Notes: generated by a model from the letters alone, not told the origin. Numbered from the stretch's first letter, positions 22,711 through 35,930 are shown. The stretch is DNA of 64,000 nt from Vigna angularis (GCF_016808095.1 NC_068974.1:21312825-21376824); one strand, 5' to 3'. Translations and numbers: made by a program.

Positions 22711-25700
22711 ATGAAATTTCTCAATAAGAAGAAAATTCATGGGCATCAAAGTGATAACAAAAAGAACGTGTTTGAAAGTGATCTCATCATGATGGCAAAA
22801 TCTGAGACGGCAAAAGAGTGTTTGAAACAAGGAGCAAAAGGCTCCATGTGGTATTTCGATAGTGGATGTTTAAGACACATGATAGGAGATCCAACAAAAT
22901 TCACAAGCATCTCTTACAAGACTACTGGCCATGTCACATACGATGATAACAACAAAGGAAATATCTTCGGTATTGGTAAAATCCAAACTCCCTCTACCTA
23001 TGAATTTGAGAATGTGCTTCTTGTTGAAGGATTAAAACACAATCTCCTCAGCATTAGTTAGTTGTGTGACAGAGGACTAAAGATAACGTTGAACCTAAGT
23101 ACTGTTTGATTAGCAATGGTTCAACTGATGAGTTATTACTAATGGGGAAGAGATATAACAACATCTACATAATCGACTTTAGAAAAACCTCTTTCAAATC
23201 TGTTGTTTGCTTGATGACTAAAGAAGATGATGCATGGCTTTGGCACAAGAGACTAGCTCACATTAACATGGGTCAACTAAACAAGCTAGTGTCTAAGGAT
23301 CTTGTCATTGGACTTCCTAACATTCACTATGCCTTTGAGAGACTGTGTGATACATGTCAAAAGGGAAAACAAACAAGACAGTCATTCAAGAATAAAAGAG
23401 AAATTTCAACCACCAGACCTCTACAACTCTTACACATGGATTTATTTGGTCCTTCAAGAGTAAAAAGTCTAGGAGGAAATTCATATGGTCTGGTAATTGT
23501 TGATGACTACTCTCGCTTCACTTGGACTTTCTTCATCTCTACCAAGAGTGAAACATTCAAAGTGCTCAAGAACTTTGTTGCTATCATCCAAAATGAAAAG
23601 GAACTCAGGATTAAATCGATTAGAAGTGACCCCGGCAAGGAGTTCCATAATGAAGCATTTGATGAATACTGTGCGAAAATGGGGATCTCTCACAACTTTT
23701 CTGCACCAAGAACACCTCAGCAAAATGGAGTGGTTGAAAGAAAGAACAGGGCACTAGAAGAATTAGCAAGAACTATGATAAACGAGAGATTTACCGAAGT
23801 ACTTCTGGGTAGACGCAGTAAGTACAACCTGTTATGTGCTGAACAGAACCGTGATAAGATTAATGTTGAAATTAACTCCATCTGAGCTATTCAAGGGAAG
23901 AAAGCCTAACATCTCACATCTAAGAATCTTCGGATGCAAATGTTTTGTGCTAAACAATGGTAAGGAAAGCCTTGGTAAGTTTGATTCCAAGGCTGATGAA
24001 GCTATTTTCATTGGCTATACTCTCTTACAAGCAAAGCTTATCGGGTATATAACAAGAGAACGATGTGTGTTGAAGAATTAGTTTCTATAGCTTTTGATGA
24101 GTATATTGAAACTACCATCAATCCTGGACAAACTAGACAGTCTACAGAAGCTGATGATTCCACTGGAGAGGAAGAAGAAAATGAAGAGAACCTGGAAAAG
24201 GAAACTCTGAAAATGTAATCGATTCTCCTAGAGCTGAATTGATTAAGGAATGGAAAACACCAAGGAATGTCTCGACAAGCAACATTATTGGTGATATCTC
24301 AAGAGGAGTTTCCACTAGACGTCAACTTAATCAATTTTGTATGAATGTGACGTATGTTTCCAAAATTGAGCCTAAAAGTATGGATGATGCTATTGCGGAT
24401 GAAAATTGGATGATGGCCATGCAAGAGGAATTGAATCAGTTTAAAAGAAACAATGTATGGGAGCTGGTTCCAAGAACGGAAAATTTGCAAGTAAATGGGT
24501 TTTCAGAAATAAGATGGATGATTCAGGGGAAATCACAAAGAACAAGGCAAGGTGGGTTGCTAAAGGTTACAATCAGGAGGAAGGAATCAATTATGATGAT
24601 ACGTATGCACCAGTGGCCAGACTGGAAGCAATAAGAATTCTTCTTGTTATCGCCTCCATGATGAAATTCAAATTGTACCAAATAGATGTCAAGAGTTCTT
24701 TCTTAAATGGCTACATTAAGGAAGAAGTCTATGTGGAACAAGCACAAGGTTTTCAAGATTTTGAACATCTAGATTATGTTTTCAAACTCAAAAAGGCTTT
24801 GTATGGGTTGAAACAAGCTCCTAGATCATGGTATGAATGACTAAGTGAGTTTCTAGAAAAGAAAGGATTCTCTAGGGGTAAAGTTGATTCAACTCTTTTT
24901 ATTAAGAACTCCAACAAAGATAAACTTTATGTTCAGATTTATGTTGATAATATTATTTTTGGATCAACGAATCCTACTTTGTGCAAAGATTTTTCTAAGA
25001 CCATGCAGGATGAGTTTGAGATGTCCATGATGGGAGAACTCACTTACTTCCTAGGTCTTCAAGTCAAGCAGGCAAAAAATGGCACCTTCATTCATCAGTC
25101 AAAATACTCCACTAATCTGTTAAAAAAATATAAAATGCTGGACTACAAGGAGGTTGCAACTCCCATGGCAACAAACTACTATCTGGATCTTGATGAAGCA
25201 AGCAAAGTAGTTGATCAAAAAATGTATAGAAGTATGATTGGATCTCTATTGTACTTAACTGCCAATAGACCAGACATCATGCATAGTGTATGTCTTTGTG
25301 CTAGGTTTCAGTCTTTACCAAAAGAATCACACCTAACTGCTGTAAAAAGAATTTTAAAATACCTTAAAGGAACCAAGAATCTTAGACTGTGGTATCCCAG
25401 TGGTTCAAATATTTTTCTTGAAGGTTCTAGTGATTCTGATTTTGGTGGCTGCAAGCTAGACAGAAAGAGCACTAGTGGCACATGTCATCTACTTGGATAT
25501 TCACTAGTCTCTTGGTATTCAAAGAAACAAGCTTGTGTGGCATTATCCACCACCAAAGTTGAATACATAGCAGTTGGAAGCTGTTACGCTCAGTCTCTTT
25601 GGATCAAGAGTCAACTAGAAGATTATGGCATATCCTTAGATCGTATTGCCTTAAAATGTGATAATACAAGTGCAATTAATTTGACTAAAAATTTTGTTCT

Positions 25701-25893
25701 CCATTCTAAAACTAAGCATATTTAAATAAGGCATCATTTCATACGAGACCACATCCTCAAGGGTGAAATTAAGGTCGAATATGTAGATACCTTACATCAA
25801 TGGGCAGATATATTTACAAAACCTTTGAACAAAGAAAGACTTTATACTATTTGAAATGTACTGGGAATTTTGGATGACAGTAGTATAAAATAG
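22711..25893 (+). pseudogene. pol: Copia pol: protease, integrase, RT, RNase H, with stops and frameshifts
   Basis: Protease region with WYFDSGCLRHM (about 22850; D-S-G active site) then LLVEGLKHNLLSIS and a TAG near 23059. Integrase: HHCC zinc region (H-x3-H in HKRLAHIN, C-x2-C in CDTCQKG) and a core with all three acids visible (LLHMDLFGP, RSDPGKEF, NGVVERKN), then a frameshift near 23815 into LTPSELFKGRKPNISHLRIFG. RT (24400-25000): a shift near 24460, TGA at 24838 in the WYERLSEF position, and the catalytic YVDD box reading YVDN at about 24940. RNase H from about 25380 with SDSDFGGCKLDRKSTSGTC; TAA at 25723 and TGA near 25852 in the tail. Real frame ends near 25893. Confidence 0.92.
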
Positions 25894-26693
25894 ATTAAAA
25901 TCGATTATGCTATGCCTGTATGCGAATGAATTGTTGATTACTGTTACATTCATACATTTGCATACTTGTGTTAATTCCTGTATCATATTGATTCTAAAAT
26001 TATTGATTTAGAAAGATCTTGAAAGATTTTGCAGGAACATTGCTTACTGGATGGATAAAACTAGCAAATCAATTCACGGGGAAGCAATGAAGTCGATTAT
26101 GACTGAGGGCAAGTCGACTGTATATCAACAGGGGTTAAAGATTCCAATATTTGGATATCTGATATCTTTAACTATTGACATATGTGCTATTAACTGTTTT
26201 CTTTCAATATATCTCTTTGCTATAGTTGACTTGAGATGATTAAGAGGTTATATTGCTTTTGATGAATGATATTGTATCATTGTTGCATTGATGTTTTTGT
26301 ACTGTTTCTGATCTGATATAATTTTGACATATACTGATATTTGCTCTGATATATATGTGAATACTGTATTATGCATCTGTGTTTTAAGATTAAAACATGC
26401 ATAATGACAGGGGGAGCATTGCATATACATTGAGATGTTTCACATGCCTCCATTTAAGGGGGAGAGTATATATTATATCATGTGAATATCTTTAACAGGG
26501 AGAGCATCATTATTTGATTTGTGATGATTATCTGATGCATCCTTGTATGCTTGATTATCTGCATATCAATACCATTGTTTTTACCTTTTTTGCTAATGCC
26601 CAAAGGGGGAGAATTATGTTGATTGGTAATTGATTGATAATATGTATTGAGTTGTGAAACATGATTGATTATTAATCATGGTTGTGCATCATC
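25894..26693 (+). other. 3' untranslated region of the nested copia element
   Basis: No coding frame. Contains GACAGGGGGAGCATTGCAT, AAGGGGGAGAGTA and GCCCAAAGGGGGAGAATT, purine-rich words also present at 8630-8830. Confidence 0.75.
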
Positions 26694-26708
26694 AAAAAAG
26701 GGCGAGAT
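26694..26708 (+). other. Polypurine tract
   Basis: AAAAAAGGGCGAGAT before TGTTGAGATTG; one G-to-C change relative to the tract at 8913. Confidence 0.8.
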
Positions 26709-28122
26709 TGTTGAGATTGTTGATAGGGGTACCACTGGTTTAGCTGAACCCACAATCTTAGTATTATTTGAGTTTTTGATGATGACAACACATAATTAAT
26801 AACACATGTGTATTATGTGTTACATGTTCTATGCTTACATGTTATATGCGTATAAGAGAAAATGATTGTGTTGTTGATGTGTTGTTCATTGCATTTTACT
26901 GTGTTATATATGTGATTTTATACATGAATGCATGACACATGGTTTTGGATGAGAAAAACCACAAGCACTAATGTTGAATTTTAATTGTGTGGCAAAACAA
27001 CAGTTTTTAGTCGATTTCATTAAGGGGTGAGTCGATTAAAACTCGTGTCTTTGCACAAACCTTTTTCAAAGTGTGCTGTGAGATTTTTCGAAGAGAAAGT
27101 TTTTCAAAACTATGATTTACACTGTTACATAGTTGATTATATGCGTGTTGCATTTGACTAAGTATGTTATTGTTTTGAAATTCTGTTAATGCTTGATATA
27201 AATGTCTAACGGTCATTTTTAAATATGTTGACCAAGCATTAAATGTCATTCGACTGCATTAATTGCGAATTCAATGAATTTCTTTGACTATTGCTAACTA
27301 CTATAGCAAAATTATTATATTCGACTGCACTAGTAGCTTAGTCGATTAAAATGCATCAAAGATGTGTTACACTATAAATTAACACAAATTTGATTTCTGT
27401 AAGAACTTTTGTGAATCTAAAAGATTGTGTGATATTTTTCAGAAAGTGATATCTTTTAGAAAGAGAAAAAGTGCTCCAAGAATCAAGAAGTGATCATGGT
27501 GATCATCTCCTTGTGATTTCTTGAAAAACAAGTTTGTTGTGTATTCAAAGGGCTGATCAATTCTGTACAATTGGGTGTAACTGTGAGATCAGAGTCTACA
27601 ATCTTGTGAAGATTGGATTGAGGTTCTCTATTGTGACTACAGGAAGAAGAGCGTGCGGCGTTCTTGACTTTGTGAGGTGTCTCAAAGGGTTTAGACAACA
27701 GAAGAGGGGATTCTTTCTCCTGGTCTAGTTATTGTACTGCCTATATTTGATTAGCGGGTTAGAGAGGTGTTTTATATTTTTGACATGAGGTCTCTATAAA
27801 AGCCTTGTTGTAAAAACCTTGATCTTTATAGTGCATTTGCTTCCTGTGGTTGGAAGGACACTGGATGTAGGCAGGCTAGCCGAACCACTATAAAATGCAG
27901 TGTTTGAATTTTTGATCCCTACTCTTTTACTTTTAATCGACTTTACTCTGTACTTATTCAACTAAGTTTCTACTGCATTAGAAAATCTTTTACCTTGCGT
28001 TTCAAGAAATCTTTAAAGGCATCACCTTTTGCAAAAAAGATTTTAAAAAAGACTTTGTTTTTACGTTTCACCAATTCACCCCCCCCTCTTGGTGGGAGAA
28101 ATTGAGGCATTCTATTTTAACA
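26709..28122 (+). repeat. 3' LTR of the nested plus-strand copia element
   Basis: 1,414 bp, TGTTGAGATTGTTGATAGG to ATTTTAACA, followed by CTTGT. Carries the ~72 bp lost from the 5' LTR. ORFs inside (27534-27728 and others) are not genes. Confidence 0.92.
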
Positions 28123-28127
28123 CTTGT

Positions 28128-28379
28128 GAATCTAGTTGATACGAACTTTGCTTCCTTGGAATGATTTCTGGGATAATCATGTTCCAAATGACTTAGAAAA
28201 ACCATTAGTGGTAGAGATACATTTATCATTGCAAGTAACATACACGCAATCCAACATAGATTCACTCTTCCTCATTATTAGAGAAACAAAGGCCATTTCA
28301 GGATCAAATAATCGATTATACATAAAGGGTAATCGATTTGTTTTTCAAATAACTTTTGAAAACCAGCTCTGGTGCCAAT
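28128..28379 (-). pseudogene. Protease start and leader of the minus-strand copia element, with PBS
   Basis: Resumes the minus-strand element right of the CTTGT duplication. A degraded protease frame (about 28265-28128) runs into the segment at 21093-20923. The PBS CCAGCTCTGGTGCCA (28363-28377, read inverted) sits next to the LTR. Only ~250 bp separates PBS and protease, so gag has been lost. Confidence 0.75.
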
Positions 28380-29750
28380 TGTTAGAATTAATGAACCTTG
28401 TTTCTCAACACCAAGGGGGGGTGAATTGGTGTTTTATAAAAATGTGCACTTTTTCAATCTTTTTCGCAAATATGAATGATCTTGAAATATTTCTTGTGCA
28501 GTAAGCAAATATGTATGCAATGAAACTGAAATGTAAAGAGATAAGGAGAGAAAATCAAACACATTTTTTATCCTGGTTCGGCCTCAATGCCTACATCCAG
28601 TCACCCTCCTAATCAACCTTATATTGGAGAGTATTTCACTATAATGATCAGAGTATTACAGCCAAGGCTTTACATAGAACACTCAAATGTAAACACCTTA
28701 GAAACTCTCAATCAAATATATAACATAATACACCTGCAAACATAGAACCACTTGTCCCTGTTGCAGGAACCCTTTGAGAATCCCCTCTCAAAGTCAAGAG
28801 CTCCTTACTCTACTTCCTGACGCCCACATCCACGGAAACAACAAATCAGAGATTGCAAAATCTTCTCCTTTTAAAACTAGATGCACCTTCAGTCGTGCTA
28901 ATGTGATCAACCTGTAACACTTTTCTCACAAAGAATATCAAATATAACCAATTTTAATTTATAAAAAGAACGTTTTATTTCAAAGAATGCGTCAATATAT
29001 AGTTTTTTATCAGTTCTGACGCAAAACAATCTATTACTATACTTATGTAATCGGTTACGTTAAACAGATGTAACAAGATTACAACAAACTCAGCTCTTAA
29101 TCGAATGCATAGTTAATGTAATCGATTTGCAATTAATGCTGGTCAAATATATTTAAAAATATGACCGTTAAAGCAGTTATAACTAGCATGAATTCAATTT
29201 TCAAAACATAACATACTTAATTGAATACACAAAACATGTCATCGATTAAGCTTCTCACTTAAAAGAATTTTGAAAACTTTTTCTTCACAAAAACTCATCA
29301 CAACACATTTGGAAAAGATATATGCAAACACATAAGTTTTAATCGATTTCACAACTAATGTAATCGATTCAAACTAGTTATTTTGCCATAGTTCAAAAAC
29401 CAAGCTGTTTGTGGACCTTAATTGATTACTACAACACTGTAATCGATTTTAGTCATGCAGAAATGCTTTTCAATACACACAAGCATACAGTGTGCATACA
29501 CAAATATAATCACATCATAATCACCATAGTATGCATAAACAACACAGTATGTCAACATATGCATTTGTCACAGTATATTCATTTATCACAGTAAGCATGT
29601 ACAAATTCACATATGTATAACACAATAAAGAGAGCTTTTTCTGTTGTGACATGACAACATTCATGTGTTGTTGCTATTAATGTGTTGTCATTATCTAAAA
29701 CAACATAACAGGGATTGGGTTCAACTGTCACAATGCTCCCCCTATCAACA
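28380..29750 (-). repeat. 5' LTR of the minus-strand copia element
   Basis: 1,371 bp between TGTTAGAATTAATG and CCCCTATCAACA in plus orientation. Complete partner of the truncated copy at 9925-11136. ORF 29409-29594 corresponds to 10796-11035 in the other LTR and is not a gene. Confidence 0.9.
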
Positions 29751-29800
29751 TTTTTAAAGTGAAACCAATTCACCCCCCTCTTGGTTGAGAGTATTGATGT
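29751..29800 (+). repeat. Tail of another copia LTR
   Basis: CCAATTCACCCCCCTCTTGG matches the 3' tail of the plus-oriented LTRs (for example near 4370). It may be what is left of the 3' LTR truncated at 9924, into which the minus-strand element would have landed; that is inference. Confidence 0.5.
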
Positions 29801-31226
29801 ATCCTTTTCAAGAATAATTGATAAATCTGCCGATTAATATAATATCAAAGTCATGTAAAACCTAACTTAATGAAGTTTATTAAAGGTTGTTGTGTATTTG
29901 TTATTGAACTCTTAATAGATCATTCACAAATATTTACTTTTAGTCTCCAAATATTTATTCTTCTTAGTGTGATTGGTGTTGAAGAAATTTTATATCAATT
30001 AGAAATGAATTTGAATTATAATATATAAGTGAAATGTAATCTTCACCTTAAATTATGTTAGATATAGTTTAAGTGTAATAGTGATTTTAATGATGTGATT
30101 TGATTATTGTTTTTCATAAAAAGTTGAATTATAAATAGATTTTCTATTAATCAAGTTTCATTGGCCAACACTAGCATGACTTTGGCATTGTTAGGTGTAA
30201 CCAAGACAGTGAACTCACTAACTTATTTTCCCTAGGCACCACTTTTGGATCGTTGGACACTCTCACGTTAGTATCTTCTTAAGTGTTTTAGCGTGAGCTA
30301 ACCCCAATCGTTACCTTGTTTCCAATTGTGAGCTATCTAGGGAAAATTATGATTCCTACTTGATTAATTGTTGGATTGAGCTAAAAATGTTGGTCCTAGA
30401 CACATGATTCTTCACATTAACTTTTAGGGTCTTTGATGAGAATTACGTGATTAGAATAATGCTTTTCACCAATTTGATGTACTTATGTATTATTAGTGAA
30501 TATTATGTAATGTAATTGAAAATAAATGATGTAATATTAATATTTCAGTTGAACCAAATGATATCTGGTAAGTTTGGATTGAAGTAAGATATACAAGTAT
30601 GGCATGATTTGTTGATTTAAGAATATAGGATAATGTGATGTATGAACTATGTGTGAATGTTGTATAGTAGTTAGTTTTACTTTGGTTTGAACTTGTTTGT
30701 TGAACTTGTTTATTATTTTTGTTTGTTGTTGATAGTACACTACATGTTATAAATCTAAGTTTTAGGGTAGAATTGAGAGTATATTGAAAACAAATCCAAA
30801 TGACTTGGAAATTTGTTCAAAGCACCAAAATTCATGAGAAGCCCCCACAAAAATTAGATCAAAATTCAAAGTCTAACTACTTTAAATATTTTTGCCAATT
30901 TGAAATTTCTTTTTTCACAAAATAGAAAACAACATTCTCTGGAGAATCTAGAATGATTAGCTAGCTATGTGAGCTACCACGGTATCATAAATTTTTTTCT
31001 ATCCCAAATCCATATATAAACAATAGCAAATTAGATAACCGGAACAAAAGTTATGGTTGTTTAAAGATCTATCATTGTTCACTTTCAAAATAGTTTTTAT
31101 ACTTCACACAGACACAAAGTAAGAGCTCTTGGTGTTTTTCCCTAAACTAGGGGTTCTAAAGGAGTGGTAAAAAAAGATTCAACCAAAACCAATAACCATA
31201 GCTATAAAAACCAAAAATCCCAAGTT
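29801..31226. other. AT-rich stretch, no gene seen
   Basis: About 1.4 kb with no ORF above 70 codons and no element ends recognised. Short ORF 30537-30740 shows no family features. Confidence 0.5.
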
Positions 31227-31231
31227 AATAC

Positions 31232-32657
31232 TGTTGCAAATAGAATGGCTTAATTTCTCACACCAAGAGGGAGGTGAATTAGTGAAATGTAAAAACAATG
31301 TTTTCTTTAAATCTTTTTCACAAAGTGGATGCCTTTAAAAGCTTTCTTGAAACGCAAGAAAAAAAATTTGTTTATGCAACAAAAATATAATCGATTAAGT
31401 ACAATAAGCAGTCGACTGAATAAAAGAGTACAGGGATAGAAAGATCAAACGCTGAGTTTTTATACTGGTTCGGCCAAGCCTACATCTAGTGTCCTTCCAA
31501 CCATAGGAAGCCATTGCACTATAATGATCAAGGTTTTTACAACAACGTTTTTATAGCAACCTCACGTCAAAAATATAAAACACCTGTATAACCCTCTAAT
31601 CAAAATATAGACATATACAAAACAGACTAGCAGCAAGAATCCCCTCTCCTACAGTCCAACCCTTTGAGCCACCCTCAAAGTCAAGAACGCAGCACACTCT
31701 TTTTTCTTGTAATCACAATAGGGAAACCTCAATCCAATCTTTAAAAGATTGTAGCCTCTGATCTTTCAGTTACACCCAATGTGCAGATATGATCAGCCGT
31801 TGTAAGTGTAGTTAACTTGCTCTTCAAGAATCCAGAAGTAGATGATCACCACGGTCAATTGTTGTTTCTTGGAGCTCTTTCTCTTTCTTTGTAAGAATGC
31901 ACTTTCTGCAAAAAAAATCACAAACTGTTAGATTCACAAAAGTTCTTACAGAAATCAAGTTCGCATCAATTTATGGATAAACACAATTCTGACGCATTTT
32001 AGTCAACTAAGCTACTAATGCAGTCGAATGTAACAATTCAGTCAAAGCAATTAGCAATAATCAATGTAGTTAATTGAATGTACAATTAATGCAGTCGAAT
32101 CACAATAAATGTTTGGTCAACATATTTAAAAATATAGTCGTTGTAACATTTAACACAAGCATTAACATAATTTCAAAACTGTAACAGACTTAGTAGAATG
32201 CAGGTTGCATGTAATCGACTATTCAACACAGTTAAACAAAGTTTTGAAATACTTTTTCTTTGAAAATACTCACAAAACACTTTGAAAAAGTTTGTGCAAA
32301 GCCACGAGTTTTAATCGACTCACCCCATAAAGAAGTTGACTTAAAATTGTTGTTTTGCCACACAATTAAAAGTTCAACATAAGTGCTTGTGGTTTTCTTT
32401 CAATAAAACATCAGACATGCATTCACCAGTAACATCAATTATATAACACAGTGAAATGCAATGTATTAACACAATCATGTTCTTAATGCTTTTAAACATA
32501 TTTACACATTGATTAAAACATATAGCTTGTAAGCAATAGAACATGTAACACATAAACATCACATGTGTTATTAATTATGTTGTCATCATAAAAAACCAGA
32601 AGCTTTGAGATTGTAGGTTCAGTTAAACCAGTGATTTTCCTATCAACAATCTCAACA
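31232..32657 (-). repeat. Solo LTR of the Maximus/SIRE-like family
   Basis: 1,426 bp, inverted, from TGTTGCAAATAGAATGG to TATCAACAATCTCAACA. It is flanked by AATAC at 31227-31231 and 32658-32662. Single LTR with intact target duplication and no interior means recombination between the two LTRs removed the rest. Confidence 0.9.
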
Positions 32658-32662
32658 AATAC

Positions 32663-33066
32663 TACTATTGTTGTCATAACTTTTTGTGTTTTTCCTTATA
32701 GTTCATAGTTCATGATGTATAAAATACCAAAAGTTGGATTACATTTGATATTTTTCTCCTTTTCAAGTCTCTTAAAGTTGTAAAAAAAATCAAAATTAAT
32801 TAAAAAATAAAAAATTTTATTAACATCGAACAATAGCAAAATTCGATATTAATATACGATAATTAACTTCGGAAAATGCCAATATCTGACGTAAATTTGC
32901 TTGTAGGGGATGTCGGATTACTTTATGTCCAATGTTAATTAACGTCAATTAATGTTGAATTTTTTAAATTCGATGTCAATTTAACATTTTTCGGTATGAC
33001 GTCGACCTGAAATTTGACGTTAAAGACCGAAAAACACCAATATTATATGTTGTTTTTGTACTAGTG
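32663..33066 (-). mobile_element. CACTA element end, fragment
   Basis: Ends TTTTTGTACTAGTG at 33066, the inverse of a CACTAGTACAAAAA terminus. Inverted similarity to 59640-59920 (for example AAAATACCAAAAGTTGG against TTTTTGGTATTTTATAAAG, and ATCGAATT/TATACGA blocks) shows the two belong to one CACTA family. The other end was not found; the solo LTR sits on the left side. Confidence 0.65.
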
Positions 33067-33384
33067 AATACTAGCTCATGACATGCTATGTGAGGTCTAT
33101 TGACGATAGGGATCAAAACGAGATATTTTTGACTTTACTATAATGAGAGACAAGATCCCTTAATGTGTGCAACCCATAATTACCTTTAACAATGTCAATC
33201 ACTACAATTAGTGTAATTAACAATCCATAATTGTCAACATTATTTGTTGCCTTATTTGCTTCCAGTACCTTAATATTAATCTTAATTATAAGATCATCTA
33301 CTACTACCTTGTTTTTGGTATATATGTACTCTATAATTGTCCAGAAAATCATAGCATTATTCTTTTACCTTCTATTACTTTTCT
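33067..33384. other. Possible 5' LTR of the copia fragment
   Basis: AT-rich 320 bp upstream of a PBS-like TTATCAGAGCTG at about 33390. Short LTRs are normal for RE1/Ale-type elements, but I found no matching 3' LTR, so this is only a possibility. Confidence 0.3.
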
Positions 33385-35930
33385 TTGTTGTTATCAGAGC
33401 TGTAAAGCTCTAAAGGCTCTTGATCCAATAAAAATCATGGCATCTGTTGCCGATTCAAAATTGAAATGGCAACACAATTGTTGCACCGTGAAACCTAAAA
33501 AAAACTATGGGATGAAGCCAAAAGCCTAGCAGGTGCACACACAAGGTCTCGAGTCACTTACCTTAAATATGAGTTTCACAGCATCAGAAAAAGAGCAATT
33601 ATAATAGAGGAGTATCTAGTCAAGATCAAAAATCTCGCAGACAAGCTTAAAGTTGTAGGTAGCCCCATTTCCAATTTAGATCTAATCATTCAAATTCTAA
33701 ATGGGTTAGATTCTTAATATAATCCCATGATGGTAAAGCTATCTGATCAATCTAATCTCACCTTAGGTGATTTTCAAGCTTAATTACTAACCTTTGAGAG
33801 TAGACTTGATAAATTGAATAAGCTCACCAACCTAACTCTTAATGCCTCAATAAATGTTGTCAAGGAAACTAACTACAAAGGCAAAAAATTCAACCCAAAC
33901 AACCATTGGAGAGGTTCTAATAATAACTAGAGAGGCTCTAACTTTAGAGGTTGGAGAGGAGGCAAAGGAAGAGGAAGAATGATGAAGCCAACGTGTCAAG
34001 TTTAAAACAAGGTCGAGGACACAACAATATATTGGTACTATAGGTTTGATAAGTCTTACTCAAACTACAAATGTTCAACAAGTAGTGACAAACAATGAGC
34101 AAAAAATGCCATTATAGTCTCACAAAGCTCTCCTCAAGATAATGATTGGTACTTTGATAATGGTGCAAGTAATCATGTGACACACCAAACTGACAAATTC
34201 GAGGATCTGACCAACCATCAGGGTAAGAACTCATTAATAGTTGGAAATGATGAAAAATTGAAGATTGCTTTTACAGGTTCCTCAAAAATAAAAACACTTA
34301 ACTTACATGATGTCCTACATCTGCCCAACATTACCAGAAACCTATTAAGTGTGTCAAAATTAACTGTTGACAATAATAAGTTAGTTGAGTTTGATGCAAA
34401 TTATTGCTTTGTGAAGGACAAGTTAACAGGGATGGCAATTCGAAGAAGGAGACTTAAAGATGGCTTGTATCAACTGTCAAGGAAAAAAAGGGACTCGTGT
34501 GCTTATGTGTCTATCAAGGAGATTTGGCATAGAAGGCTTGGTCATCCAACTTGAAAAATTTTAATGTCAAACTATCATATAGTGATCATTTTAATTTTTG
34601 TGAAGCTTCTCAATAGCTCAAAATGCATTTCTTACCTTTTGAAACCTCTTACTCTCATGCTAAGGAAGTTCTTGAATTAGTTTATACTGATGTATGAGGG
34701 CTAGCACCAATAACATCTCCTTCGGGTTTCAAATATAATTATGTTCACTTTCTTAATGACTTTAGTAGATTCACCTCGATTTATCCTCTAAAACAAAAAT
34801 CAAATATTGCACAAGCCTTTATCCAGTTTAAAAACATGATAGAAAAGTTGTTTGACAAGAGAATTAAGACAATCCAATGTGATGGTGGTGGAGAATATAA
34901 AGTTGTACAAAATCATGCAATAGAAGCAGGCATAAAATTGTAGGGTTGAGAGAAAACATAGGCATCTTGTTGAACTTGGCATGACACTATTAGTGCGAGC
35001 CAAAATTCCTTTACACTATTGTTAGGAAGCTTTCTCCACGACAACTTATCTCATAAACAGACTGCCCTCTCTAGTCACCCAAAATGAAAGTCTTTACTCA
35101 CTACTATTTAGAAAGGAACCTAACTACAACTCCCTAAAACCTTTTGAGTATGCATGTTATCCTTGTCTCAAGCCCTATAATCAGCACAAATTGCAATTTT
35201 ACACAACCAAATGTGTGTTCTTTGGCTACAGTAACTCCCACAAAGGATACAAATGTCTAAACTCTCATGGAGGAATTTTCACTTCAAGACATGTTGTCTT
35301 CAATGAAGAACATTTTGCATTCCATGATGGTTTTCTCAATACAAGAAGTCCCTTAAAAACACTAATTGAAACTCCATTTGTCTTCTTTTCTTTGCCTATT
35401 GCATGTAACTCACATACTAGAGAAACAACACATTTAGATGACAACAATTCTAATGTCGAACTATAACAAGTCATTCTAACTAGGAGTTGTAGTTAATTCC
35501 AACATAGATTAGACTACAAATGATTCACGTGCTCAAGATGCGAATGATTCAACAAGGAGCAACAATTTCTGATGACACTAATCCCACATAAATAGTTATT
35601 GAAGCTCCCCAAGCCTTTGTTGAACCAAGCACAACCATCAACCCTCATTGGGCCAGGACCAAGGCCGAAATTCACAAGCTAAAACCTGCAAATATGAGAA
35701 GGAACTAGTAAATGTCACAGAAGCACTCACAAGGCCACAGTGAAAAAAAGATATGGACAATAAGTATAAAGGACTCATCTCAAATCAAGCTTGGGTTTTG
35801 GTACTATATCAAGAACAAGAAAACATCATTGATTCTAAATGGGTCTTCAAAACCAAGTACAAAGCAGATGAGAAACTATGAAGAGACTTTCAATTTCAGT
35901 TGGACATAAACAATGCATTCCTGAATGACT
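33385..35930 (+). pseudogene. Decayed RE1-type Ty1-copia gag-pol
   Basis: PBS-like site at about 33390, then a gag region from ATG 33436 with UBN2-type motifs (TYLKYEFHSIRK, IQILNGLDS, both about 33550-33720) broken by several stops; an RGG-rich stretch (33900-33985); a protease-like DNGASNHVTHQT (D replaced in the usual DSGA, about 34150-34190); PNITRNLLSVSKL; the pre-integrase region ending IWHRRLGHPT at 34554; shifted integrase core with QCDGGGEY (about 34880); integrase C-terminal part around CVFFGYSNSHKGYKCLN (35212) and the first RT motifs near 35830 (DSKWVFKTKYKADEKL). The rest of RT and RNase H is missing. Older and more decayed than the Maximus/SIRE-like copies, with no LTRs found. 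Confidence 0.85.

Larger units (their letters stand above)
21094..28122 (+). mobile_element. Plus-strand Maximus/SIRE-like copia retrotransposon nested in the minus-strand copy
   Basis: 5' LTR 21094-22433 and 3' LTR 26709-28122 flank PBS, a shortened gag, pol and the family's 3' non-coding region with a PPT. Exact 5 bp target duplication CTTGT. LTR lengths differ (1,340 and 1,414 bp), mainly by a deletion of about 72 bp in the 5' copy near 21828, where the AGAAAGTG..CATGGTGATCAT block is missing. No envelope-like ORF was found. Pol has stops and frameshifts, so the copy is dead. Confidence 0.92.
9925..29750 (-). mobile_element. Minus-strand Maximus/SIRE-like copia element, host of two nested insertions
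   Basis: Pieces in plus coordinates: truncated 3' LTR 9925-11136, PPT, 3' non-coding and pol 12005-14721, protease end 20923-21093, protease start and leader 28128-28379, 5' LTR 28380-29750. The interruptions are 14722-20922 (target duplication TTTGT) and 21094-28122 (target duplication CTTGT). The two protein halves around each insertion read on in register. Most of gag is missing between the protease and the PBS. The element is dead: stops and frameshifts in pol and an altered RT active site. Confidence 0.85.
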
